From Cystobacter fuscus (GTDB lineage: Bacteria; Myxococcota; Myxococcia; Myxococcales; Myxococcaceae), in the NCBI RefSeq assembly GCF_002305875.1, contig NZ_CP022098.1, positions 6,572,001 to 6,636,000 on the forward strand: DNA of 64,000 nt, read 5' to 3'. A program made the position numbers and the translations under genes. The first letter of the stretch is position 1. Each line of letters begins with the position of its first letter. The notes under the pieces are model-generated. The model was not told the origin of the DNA. It saw only the letters and a program-made list of their open reading frames with translations, and did no database searches. Shown piece after piece: positions 55,516-63,289 of the stretch.

Positions 55516-55719
55516 ATGAAGCACCTGATTCGCCAGCTCGCCCAGGATCATCTGTGGAACCAGTGGGTCGAGGCCAACTCGCCCGCGGAAGCGGTGGACG
55601 CCGGTTGCATCTCCGGTCCCGCGAAGGCCGGCTGTATCTCTGGCCACGCGAAGGCCGGCTGTATCTCCGGTCCCGCGAAGGCCGGCTGCATCTCCTCCAA
55701 GGCGGGCTGCATCAGCTGA
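55516..55719 (+). CDS. multicore CIS-repeat RiPP precursor candidate
   Basis: A 67-residue peptide with a strong ribosome site (GGAGG, 5 bases before ATG). Residues 1-29 form a leader with two Trp and no Cys (MKHLIRQLAQDHLWNQWVEA...). The rest is a tandem array with Cys at 31, 40, 49, 58 and 65, each as AGCIS: units AGCISGPAK, AGCISGHAK, AGCISGPAK, AGCISSK and a final AGCIS at the stop. Spacing is 9, 9, 9 and 7 residues. The leader/array layout is that of a multicore precursor, as in other ribosomally made and modified peptides. It is followed by three overlapping enzyme/transporter genes. I know no described family with this motif. It could also be a small secreted or metal-binding peptide; modification is not shown by sequence alone. 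Confidence 0.8.
   Translation: MKHLIRQLAQDHLWNQWVEANSPAEAVDAGCISGPAKAGCISGHAKAGCISGPAKAGCISSKAGCIS
55600..55716 (+). repeat. tandem 27-base repeat encoding AGCISGxAK
   Basis: Three nearly identical 27-base units, then shorter units of 21 and 15 bases. All stay in frame. Third-position changes (TGC/TGT, TCC/TCT) show that the copies are not identical, so selection on the peptide is likely. Confidence 0.85.
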
Positions 55720-55735
55720 GAGGCTTGTCCTGGGT

Positions 55736-55787
55736 CGCGAGCGCGGCGGGCGCATCATCGTCCGCGAGGATTCCCGCCGCGCTCGCG
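55736..55787. terminator. long perfect hairpin between precursor and biosynthetic genes
   Basis: CGCGAGCGCGGCGGG and CCCGCCGCGCTCGCG form a perfect 15-bp stem around a 22-base loop, 16 bases after the precursor stop. No T-run follows. In RiPP operons such hairpins reduce or process the downstream transcript, so that much precursor and little enzyme is made. Confidence 0.7.
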
Positions 55788-55854
55788 GCCATTTCAATGG
55801 GTGGGTGTAACGCTTCTGGATGGCCCGTTCGACTGTCTTTCCCAGACTCAACCG

Positions 55855-57126
55855 ATGAACGCCCATAAACAGACTTTCGCCGAGATGATCGAGCAGGTCC
55901 GGGACATCCCCATCTATCGCCCGTCGATCGAGCAGGGGCACTTCCCGATCCTGGAGAAGCCGGAGATCGCCAGGGGCTTCCCAGGCAACTGGATGACCCC
56001 GAGGCTCGCCGATGCCCTGAAGGAAGGCGCGGCGGAGTTCGTGCTCTCCACGGGAACCAACCACGCGCGGATGCAGATCATCCGCCCGCCCTTCTTCCTG
56101 TTGAAATCGTACTACCAGCTCTGGAGCGAGCATCCCGACATCGCCGACACCTGGAAGCAGGACTGCCAGCGCGTGTCGATCACCACGGTGCTCGCGACCG
56201 AGCACGTGGCGCGGCTCAACGCGAGGAAGCGCGGCGCCGAGCCCTCCGCCCTTCCGAGCCTCGAGGAGCGGCGGCTCGATCCGCGCACGCTCTATCTCAA
56301 CCTGCGACTCGATCCGGCGCTCTGGGAGCGCGGTGAGGTGGAGCGCATGCTCGAGGAGATGAGCGTCATCCAGCAGGCGCATCCACGGGGCTGGTATCAC
56401 CTCGACTGCGACAGCTACCACCTCGCGCATCTGGTGCGGAAGGCCTTGGACTGGGATCTGTGGCGGCACTTCCCGAAGCCGGCCAGCATCATTCACGCCT
56501 ATGAGTACACACCGAGGAACGTCCAGCGCTTCCTGCAGCGGCACTTCGAGTGCCCGATCATCGACCTGTTTGGCAGCACCGAGCTGGGGTATCTGTATTT
56601 CAATGATCGTCACGGACGGTACTGGCCCTACCTCGACAAGATGCACCTGGAGCTGATCCCCGTCGACAAGGGCAGCAAGATCTACAGCATCATCGTCTCG
56701 AGCCTGCGCAACCCCTACATGCCGCTGATCCGCTATCGCTCTGGCGATTGCGCCGAGACGAGCGATGGCTCCCCTGATCCGCTGAGGATCCGCCGGTTCT
56801 GCGGGAGGGAGAAGGAGCTGCTACGGCTCGAGCATGGGGGGATTATCTCCCAGGCCGATCTCGACGACTGGATCGCCGACGCCACACCTTCCATCTTCGT
56901 CTATCAGCTCCACCTGGAGGCGTCCCGGCGAGCGCGCCTGCTGTACACCACCTTCGACGGCGGACCCATCGAGCCGGCCGCGGCGCAGGCGCTGCGGCGG
57001 GAAGTCCTGGAGGCCACCGGGCTCGAGTGTGCCCTCGAGCATCGCGCGCACATCGCGATCGGCAAGTCTGGGAAGTATGCGTGGCTGGTACGAGAGGATG
57101 AGATGACTGGACGAGGTGAGCCGTGA
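55855..57126 (+). CDS. adenylate-forming enzyme, PaaK/CoA-ligase-like
   Basis: A 423-residue protein. ATG 55855 is used; GTG 55801 is an alternative and neither has a clear ribosome site. Motifs of the ANL superfamily: FVLSTGTNHARMQIIRP (P-loop position), IIDLFGSTELGYLYF (A5, GSTE), and MPLIRYRSGDCAE (Arg/Asp of the hinge region). Overall length and order resemble phenylacetate-CoA ligase or coenzyme F390 synthetase relatives. Expected reaction: activation of a carboxylate as acyl-adenylate, then transfer to CoA, an amine or a thiol. In this cluster it may activate the peptide or an added acid; that is an inference. Its stop overlaps the next start (GTGA). Confidence 0.75.
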   Translation: MNAHKQTFAEMIEQVRDIPIYRPSIEQGHFPILEKPEIARGFPGNWMTPRLADALKEGAAEFVLSTGTNHARMQIIRPPFFLLKSYYQLWSEHPDIADTWKQDCQRVSITTVLATEHVARLNARKRGAEPSALPSLEERRLDPRTLYLNLRLDPALWERGEVERMLEEMSVIQQAHPRGWYHLDCDSYHLAHLVRKALDWDLWRHFPKPASIIHAYEYTPRNVQRFLQRHFECPIIDLFGSTELGYLYFNDRHGRYWPYLDKMHLELIPVDKGSKIYSIIVSSLRNPYMPLIRYRSGDCAETSDGSPDPLRIRRFCGREKELLRLEHGGIISQADLDDWIADATPSIFVYQLHLEASRRARLLYTTFDGGPIEPAAAQALRREVLEATGLECALEHRAHIAIGKSGKYAWLVREDEMTGRGEP

Positions 57127-57671
57127 AGCCCCATGCCGCCAAGGTGACACCCGCCGCGCTCAAGGCCCTGCTCGATGACTCGCTCTACTCCGGCGTGGTC
57201 CGGCACTTCGTGCTGACCACCGGCGAGGAGCCCGCGTACGTCGAGCGTCAGCTCCTCGAGTGTCTGAGGTACCTGTATCTGCTCTCGCGCTACCCGCAGC
57301 GGCTGGTCGGGCTGTTCCTGCCGGTGGAGCAGGCCATTGACGAGGTCTGGCACTATTTGATCCTCCAGACCCGGGAGTATCGGGAGCTGTGCGAGGAGCG
57401 ACTCCCCGGACGCTTCTTCATCCACCACCGCAGCCTGCCGTACGAGGACTACCAGCAGGGGCAACCCAACCGGGAGCGGATGCTGGAGGAGGCCCTGCGC
57501 TGGCTGCCACTGTACCGCGAGGAGTTCGGCCCCTTCGACGCGGGGGCACTGCCGCACTGGACCATGGTGCGCTTCCTCCACCAGCGTCTGGGCCTCTCCC
57601 TGGAGGAGATCGCGACGCTCGAGGCGGAGGCTCCATCCGCCGCGCCCCCCGGTGCGGAGCGCGCGTGTTGA
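57123..57671 (+). CDS. GRDP (DUF1399)-like small protein
   Basis: A 182-residue protein starting with GTG 57123. The block VEQAIDEVWHYLILQTREYRELCEERLPGRFFIHHRSLPYEDY resembles the conserved core of glycine-rich-domain-containing (DUF1399-like) proteins: D..WH..I..T..Y...C........HH. The arrangement of one His, one Cys and a His-His pair could bind a metal. Length is short compared with multi-domain members, so this is a minimal form. It overlaps both neighbouring genes by 4 bases. No enzymatic activity is known to me for this family. The C-terminus is Pro/Ala-rich and ends RAC. Confidence 0.65.
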   Translation: MKPHAAKVTPAALKALLDDSLYSGVVRHFVLTTGEEPAYVERQLLECLRYLYLLSRYPQRLVGLFLPVEQAIDEVWHYLILQTREYRELCEERLPGRFFIHHRSLPYEDYQQGQPNRERMLEEALRWLPLYREEFGPFDAGALPHWTMVRFLHQRLGLSLEEIATLEAEAPSAAPPGAERAC

Positions 57672-58849
57672 GTCTTCGCGTCCCGTGGGCCGCGTCCGCG
57701 CCGTCCCTCAACACGGGCGTCCTCCTGCTGTGTCAGGTGGTGGGGATCGCCAGCGTGGCCGCGATCCAGTTCGTGGGCGGCCTGGTGGGCAAGGGACTCG
57801 CGATGGACATGCGGCTGGCGACCCTGCCGGTGGCCGTGCTGGTGCTGTCCGCGTCCCTGGGCACCTGGCCCGCCAGCCAGCTCATGCGCCGCTTCGGACG
57901 CAAGCCGTGCTTCATCACCGCGGCGCTGCTGGGGGCCGGCTGCCTGGTGCTCGCCGCGCACGCGGTGCACCGGATGGAGTTCTGGCTGTTCTGCGCGGCC
58001 GTTCTGGGAGTCGGGCTGCAAGGCGCCTTCGTCCAGCAGTACCGCTTCGCCATCCTCGAAGGGCAGCAGAGCAGCAGCGCCCCGGGCCTGCTGACCCGGA
58101 TCCAGCTCGCCAGCGCCGCGGGCATCATTCCCGGCATCTCGCTCTTCAGTCTGCTGGAGGGAAGGACCGCCGACTATGTGCCCTGGGCCCTGCTGACCCT
58201 GGCGCTGCTCCAGGTGCTGGGCGCGCTCGCGTTGGTGCTGTACCAGCAGCCCCAGGCCACGCTCGCGGCGACGGCATCCGCCGCTCCCGAGGCCCGGGCG
58301 CGCGAGCTGTATTGGCCGATGGTGGCCATGGGGGCCAGCGCCTTCCTGGTGATGAGCCTGCTCATGGTGCCCACGCCGCTCCAGATGTGCGGCGTCGAGA
58401 AGTACATGATCCGGCAGGCGAGCTGGGTGATCCAACTCCACCTGCTGAGCATGTACCTGCCTTCGCTGTCGATCGGCGCCCTGCTCAAGAGGATGTCGAT
58501 CGCGCGGGTGCAGGGACTGGGGCTGCTGTTCCTGCTCGTGGGCTTCCTGGTGAGCTGGGTGCAGGGGTTGGGCGGGCACCTGATCGGGCTGGCGCTGATC
58601 GGGGTGGGCTGGTGCTTCGTGTTCGTGACCGCGACGACCCTGGTGGCGCGCAGCCGCTCGGGCGCCGAGTCCTTCCGCGCCCAGGGCATCAATGATCTGT
58701 GCGTGTTCGCCGCCAGCGGCCTGGCGTCGCTGACGTCCGGGGCCCTGCTGTCGGTGCTGGGGTGGAATGGCCTGGTGCGCCTGGGCCTGGTGCTGGTGCT
58801 GGGGCTGATGGCCCTCTCCTGGCACATCCACCGCCCACGGCCTCAGTAG
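57668..58849 (+). CDS. MFS exporter of the CIS-peptide cluster
   Basis: A 393-residue membrane protein. TTG 57668 overlaps the previous stop (TTGA). About 12 hydrophobic segments; SQLMRRFGRKPCFITAALLGAGC is the loop 2-3 signature of MFS proteins and SIGALLKRMSIARVQGLGLLFLLVGF the matching loop in the second half. The charge patterns fit an exporter type (DHA1-like), but the substrate is unknown. As the last gene of the operon it is the obvious candidate to export the finished product or to give self-resistance. Confidence 0.8.
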   Translation: MSLRVPWAASAPSLNTGVLLLCQVVGIASVAAIQFVGGLVGKGLAMDMRLATLPVAVLVLSASLGTWPASQLMRRFGRKPCFITAALLGAGCLVLAAHAVHRMEFWLFCAAVLGVGLQGAFVQQYRFAILEGQQSSSAPGLLTRIQLASAAGIIPGISLFSLLEGRTADYVPWALLTLALLQVLGALALVLYQQPQATLAATASAAPEARARELYWPMVAMGASAFLVMSLLMVPTPLQMCGVEKYMIRQASWVIQLHLLSMYLPSLSIGALLKRMSIARVQGLGLLFLLVGFLVSWVQGLGGHLIGLALIGVGWCFVFVTATTLVARSRSGAESFRAQGINDLCVFAASGLASLTSGALLSVLGWNGLVRLGLVLVLGLMALSWHIHRPRPQ

Positions 58850-59197
58850 GAGATTGAAGAGGACGAGCCCCGCGGTCAACCCCAGGCCTCCCACCTGTAC
58901 GGGGTGGGCTGTGCCATTTGCGTCAACTTCGTGTCCGCTCGCCCGGCGAGCGTTGGAGCGGGAGGCGCCGTGCGCCATCCGTGACACGACAGTCATTCAT
59001 GACATGTGAACCGCCATTGGCGGAGATTTGACGCAATTGGAGCGCGCGGAGTCCGCGGTTTGAGGCACCTTGCGCCCCGTCGAACCGGCCCCGACCGGGC
59101 TCGACGCCTTTCCCCAAAGCCCGCGTTCCCGTACCCGCTTGGCGGAGAGGCATTGCCTTTGTCCAGAATCAAATCCTCGCAACTGGGAGCATTCGTC
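58850..59197. other. intergenic region
   Basis: About 350 bases after the MFS gene. It carries many small inverted repeats: GCTCGCCCGGCGAGC at 58937-58951 and CCGCCATTGGCGG at 59011-59023. The ribosome site GGGAG lies before ATG 59198. No convincing ORF or known RNA is seen. Confidence 0.5.
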
Positions 59198-60265
59198 ATG
59201 AACAAGATGAAGTGGGCCATGTCGGCCGCCGTGGTGGTGACGATGTCCGTGGTGGGCTGTGGTGGCGAGTCCATGAGCACCGAGCAGCAGCAGCTCGGCT
59301 CGGTGGTCCAGAATCTGGGTCCCAACAACGAGTTCTACGGCTCGGACACCCTGAAGGAGGCCCTGATCGCCGCCAACGTCCAGTCGGTCGCTGGCCTGAC
59401 CATCGAGGGCAAGGGCTCGAGCGTGGGTGAGGGCTGTCTGCGCAACGGCTCTGGCACGTCCTGTATCGGCCGCCAGCAGACGCTCGCGCCCATGTCGCGC
59501 GACTTCAAGGCGGGCACCTGCGCGGGTGGCACCGCCTCCAGCGGCGCGTGCTGCCCTGGCGAGTCCAGCAACGTCATCGCGCTCGACGCGGTGAACGCCT
59601 TCGTGAGCAGCTCCACCTACAGCGCCCTGGTCGGCAACAGCATCTCCACGGCCAACCTGAAGAAGGCCTTCTGTGGCGACGGCAGCGGCAGCGCCAGCAC
59701 CTGCGTGAGCAACTGGTCCGCGCTGGGCCGCCCCACCGCCGGCACCATCGCGAAGTACCGCCGTGACGATCTGTCCGGCACGACGGACACCTTCAAGTCG
59801 CTGCTCGGCTGCACCACGTTCTGCGCCGACGTGGTCGTCATCAACGACGAGTCCGCCAGCAACCCCTCGCCCTGCACCACCTCCGACAGCGCCACCACCT
59901 GCATCGGCAAGCTGACGGCCGCCAACGCCAACGCCATCGGCTACGCCGGTGACTCGGCCAGGCGCACCGGTAACGCGGCGCTCAAGGTGGACGGCATCGC
60001 CCCCACCGCGGCCAACGTCCGCAAGCTGATCGCCAGCAACACCACGGGCGTCTACCCGCTCTCGCGCAAGCTGTTCCTCAACGAGAACGTGAACTACGCC
60101 AAGGCTTCCCAGGAGCAGGCCCTGTATGACTGGGTCTACAGCACCAACACCCAGGATTTCGAGGACCTCCTGGTCCAGCAGGGCTTCATCTCCTGCAGCG
60201 ACGTCAGCCCGCTCGACTGCGGCGGGGACCTGGGCCGCGGCGCCGGCGTGTGCAAGGGCCTGTGA
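59198..60265 (+). CDS. PstS-like substrate-binding lipoprotein, Cys-rich
   Basis: A 355-residue protein with lipobox VVGC. NNEFYGSDTLKEALIAANV, IEGKGSSVGEGCLRNG, QQTLAPMSRDFK and VVVINDESASN follow the layout of PstS/SBP type-II folds, where GSD(T/S) loops bind an oxyanion. It is rich in Cys (CLRNG, SCIG, GTCAGG, ACCPG, AFCGDG, TCVSNW, CTTFCAD and others), which suggests several disulfides and life outside the cytoplasm. The C-terminus DVSPLDCGGDLGRGAGVC is unusual. It is followed by a strong hairpin and then the cytochrome gene. Function beyond binding is not known. Confidence 0.75.
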   Translation: MNKMKWAMSAAVVVTMSVVGCGGESMSTEQQQLGSVVQNLGPNNEFYGSDTLKEALIAANVQSVAGLTIEGKGSSVGEGCLRNGSGTSCIGRQQTLAPMSRDFKAGTCAGGTASSGACCPGESSNVIALDAVNAFVSSSTYSALVGNSISTANLKKAFCGDGSGSASTCVSNWSALGRPTAGTIAKYRRDDLSGTTDTFKSLLGCTTFCADVVVINDESASNPSPCTTSDSATTCIGKLTAANANAIGYAGDSARRTGNAALKVDGIAPTAANVRKLIASNTTGVYPLSRKLFLNENVNYAKASQEQALYDWVYSTNTQDFEDLLVQQGFISCSDVSPLDCGGDLGRGAGVCKGL

Positions 60266-60292
60266 GCTGAATCCCACCCCCTGAGCCACTCC

Positions 60293-60325
60293 ACGGCCGG
60301 AGGAGCCTCCCGCTCCTCCGGCCGT
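60293..60325 (+). terminator. intrinsic terminator
   Basis: ACGGCCGGAGGAGC and GCTCCTCCGGCCGT make a perfect 14-bp stem around a 5-base loop, followed by CACCTTTTCG. It ends the PstS-like gene. Confidence 0.85.
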
Positions 60326-60469
60326 CACCTTTTCGTCAAAGACATACAATCGTGACGAACCCGGTGGTCCTGGAAGATTCCAGCCCGACGCTCGTCACGA
60401 TGTTTTTTCAAACCCCTCCCCACGTTCTCCGATAAGGCTCGCACGCAGCGTAGGAGGAGATCCCGTCTC

Positions 60470-63199
60470 ATGGTGATGACAAGGAATGGGCTCGTCACGG
60501 GCCTCGCTCTCGGTGTGTCCATGTTCGTGGTTGCCACGATGGGCGGCTGCCCGTCCCCGGAGACGCCCGCGGTCGTCCCGGACGCCGGCTCGGCGGACGG
60601 GGGGAGCGGGCCCGGCGCGGATGACGCGGGCACGCCTCGTCTCACCTGCACCCCGGCACGCTCGAACGAGCGCATTCCCCTGCGCCGCGCGGCGACGCGC
60701 GAGGTCGTCACGGAGACCTTCGACAACCTGAGGGCGCGCGTGGACGCGCAGTGTGGCTCGTGCCACAAGGCCCCCGAGACAAGGGGCGGCTTCCAATACA
60801 CCTCGGACCTCGCCAGCCTGCGGGTGACCGCCCCCGCCATGGCGCGGATGGCCACGCAGGGCGCCATGCCGCCCCTGCCCTCCTCCGAGCAGCTCAAGCA
60901 GGCGGTGGCGCTCGGACAGGCGCTCTCCTCCTGGCTCGCGCAGGGTACGCCGGAGGGCTCCTTCGAGGTGCGGGAGGAAGGCTCGAGTGATGGCGGCGTG
61001 GACGTGGCGCGAGGCGTGGGCGAGGCGATGACGGACCTGGGCCACTGCATCCCCGAGAACGCGCCGCTGGGCGGCGATCCGGAGAAGGATGCCTGGTTCG
61101 CCCGCGCCACCGCCCTGCCCCGCTTCCTGTCCGAGACGGACACCGACATCGTGACCTTCGACGCGGAGAAGCTGGCCCAACACGGAACCGTCGCCTTCGC
61201 GCCCACCTACCCGCTCTTCTCGGACCACGCCAGGAAGCTGCGCCAGGTGCACGTCCCGGCTGGCACGTCCATCCGGTACGACGCCACGACGAAGCGCTTC
61301 GAGATTCCCCCCAACACCCGCTTCTACAAGACGTTCTTCAAGCCGGTGAAGGACGCCCAGGGACAGGTGGGCTACCGGAAGATCGAGACGCGGCTCATCG
61401 TCGTGCGCCAGCCGTGGAAGGACTCGCTCTTCGGCACGTACCTCTGGAACGAGGACGAGACGGTGGCGGAGCTGCATGACCTGCGCTACCGCGACGGCTC
61501 GAGCTTCTCCGACCGTGTCATCGTCTACCGCACGGACGAGGCCACCGGCGCCACGCGCAACTACGCCATCCCCGGCCGCCACCGCTGTGTGGACTGTCAT
61601 ACCGGCTCCGAGGGACAGAACTTCGTCCTCGGCTTCACCCCTCTGCAACTCAACCGCCGGCCCGCTGGCGAGGGCGGTGTGGACGCCGAGGCGGACGTGC
61701 TCGAGGACGAGCTGTCGCAGGTGGACCGGTTGATCAGCTACGGCGTCCTCCAGGGCATCCGCTCGAGCGCGGACCTGCCCAGGCTGGAGACGTACGGGAG
61801 CAAGCGCCCGCGCAACACGCAGGAGTTGGAACTCCAGGGCTATTTCATCGCCAACTGCGCCCAGTGCCACAACCCGAACGGCTTCGCGGTGCTCAGCAAC
61901 CCGGCGATCGCCTCGCTCGACTTCTCCGCGGGGGGCAGCCTGTTCCAGTTCCCCACCACGCTGAAGGAGAGCAACGGGCTGCGCTCCTACGTCAACCTCG
62001 GGGTGACGGACTTCGCCGCCGACCTGCGCGGCCCGACCCCCTCCAGCACGCTCTTCCAGCGCGTCGCCCGCGACACCGACGAGCGCATCATCCACATGCC
62101 CGCCAATGTCCCCGGCCAGGACTGCCGCGCGCCGCTGCTGGTGGCGCGATGGCTCGCCTCGCTGGACTGGCCTCGCGACAGCGGACTGAGCACGGCGCAG
62201 AAGGAAGCCAACCGCCAGGAGCGCCTGCGCCAGGCGGAGCTCGCCGTGAAGGAGACGTGCCAGGATCCCCCCGACGTGCGCTGGGTCTCCGAGGACTTCA
62301 CCGACAAGGTTCCCTACGAGCCGCGCAACACCCACTGGGAGTCCAGCATCGGCGTCCCACCCTTCGAGTACCTGAAGCGCTACCCCATCACCGCGGCGCA
62401 CGAGGCGCTCGCCCACCAGCGCATCCCCACCAACTTCTGGACGCCGAAGCCGGGCTGCCGCTTCGACGCCAACGCGCCGCCGCCGGAGTCGATCGAACCG
62501 TGGATGAGGGACAAGCTGGGCAATCCCAAGCAGCCGTGGGGCGAGTTGTACTCCACCACGCCCGGAGCCGCGGTGTTCCAGGGCATCTGCGCCAACTGCC
62601 ACGGCCGCGCGGGTGACGGGCAGAGCGGCGCCGCCAAGACGCTGGTCGCGCTCAACGGGGCGCGCGTGGCCAACCTCGCCAAGGGACTGTTCGGCACCTC
62701 CTCCACCGGCGAGCCCCACCTCGCGATGTTCGAGCGGGTGCTCGGACAGCACGGCGGCGCGCGCTACATGACGTGGATGGCCGCGGGCGGCACCACGGTG
62801 ACCTTCACTCCGGAATTCATGCAGGCGTGGATCAAATACGGGGAGGTGGACATCGACTTCTCGCCCCGGGAGACGGACTGGGGCAGGTGGGGCGCCAACA
62901 TGCTCGGCGCGGCTCGCGGTGCCTGCGATCTCGTGCGCGTCGGCAAGTTCGGCACCGGCTCGAGCGAGCCGCCCAGCGGCAACCCGAGCGCCATCGGCGG
63001 CGCCACCCTGTGGAAGAAGCTCTGCACGCTCGACAATCCGCTGACCCCGGAGATCGAGGCCGGGACGGATTCCGCCGCGGTCTCGGAGTGGCTCCAGCAC
63101 GCGCAGTTCAACGCGGGCGTCATGGCCTACTTCTACCTGCGCGATGAGCTGTCCAGGGGCCGCATCTACCCGCTGCGCGGCGAGTGCGAAAAGCGATGA
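60470..63199 (+). CDS. four-haem c-type cytochrome lipoprotein
   Basis: A 909-residue protein with GGAGGAG upstream and lipobox MGGC (Cys27), then an Asp/Gly/Ala linker. Four CxxCH haem sites are visible: CGSCH at 95-99, CVDCH and CAQCH in the middle, and CANCH in the last third. KAPETRGGFQYTSDL-type neighbourhoods and RMATQGAMPPLPSSEQ (distal Met) resemble small cytochrome c domains; the remainder is unlike known enzymes. Expected to carry electrons at the outer membrane or periplasm. Next to a PstS-like lipoprotein and a DUF4397-like lipoprotein, which may form one surface module. No terminal oxidase gene nearby. Confidence 0.85.
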   Translation: MVMTRNGLVTGLALGVSMFVVATMGGCPSPETPAVVPDAGSADGGSGPGADDAGTPRLTCTPARSNERIPLRRAATREVVTETFDNLRARVDAQCGSCHKAPETRGGFQYTSDLASLRVTAPAMARMATQGAMPPLPSSEQLKQAVALGQALSSWLAQGTPEGSFEVREEGSSDGGVDVARGVGEAMTDLGHCIPENAPLGGDPEKDAWFARATALPRFLSETDTDIVTFDAEKLAQHGTVAFAPTYPLFSDHARKLRQVHVPAGTSIRYDATTKRFEIPPNTRFYKTFFKPVKDAQGQVGYRKIETRLIVVRQPWKDSLFGTYLWNEDETVAELHDLRYRDGSSFSDRVIVYRTDEATGATRNYAIPGRHRCVDCHTGSEGQNFVLGFTPLQLNRRPAGEGGVDAEADVLEDELSQVDRLISYGVLQGIRSSADLPRLETYGSKRPRNTQELELQGYFIANCAQCHNPNGFAVLSNPAIASLDFSAGGSLFQFPTTLKESNGLRSYVNLGVTDFAADLRGPTPSSTLFQRVARDTDERIIHMPANVPGQDCRAPLLVARWLASLDWPRDSGLSTAQKEANRQERLRQAELAVKETCQDPPDVRWVSEDFTDKVPYEPRNTHWESSIGVPPFEYLKRYPITAAHEALAHQRIPTNFWTPKPGCRFDANAPPPESIEPWMRDKLGNPKQPWGELYSTTPGAAVFQGICANCHGRAGDGQSGAAKTLVALNGARVANLAKGLFGTSSTGEPHLAMFERVLGQHGGARYMTWMAAGGTTVTFTPEFMQAWIKYGEVDIDFSPRETDWGRWGANMLGAARGACDLVRVGKFGTGSSEPPSGNPSAIGGATLWKKLCTLDNPLTPEIEAGTDSAAVSEWLQHAQFNAGVMAYFYLRDELSRGRIYPLRGECEKR

Positions 63200-63289
63200 A
63201 CCATGAGCACGGGTGATTTCGAATGGGGGCGCATCCCTCGCGCCCCCACCCGTGGATGTCTGTCTTCTCTTTCCTGTGGGAGAGCACGC

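Noticed and set aside
55600-55716. CRISPR-like short tandem units
   Set aside because: Units abut without spacers, stay in frame and encode a peptide; no cas genes.
55486-56646. 386-codon minus-strand frame under the ANL gene
   Set aside because: Antisense to the adenylate-forming enzyme; contains the mirror of the CIS repeats and no domain.
60395-63100. 901-codon minus-strand frame under the cytochrome gene
   Set aside because: Shadow of high third-position GC; the plus frame has four CxxCH motifs.
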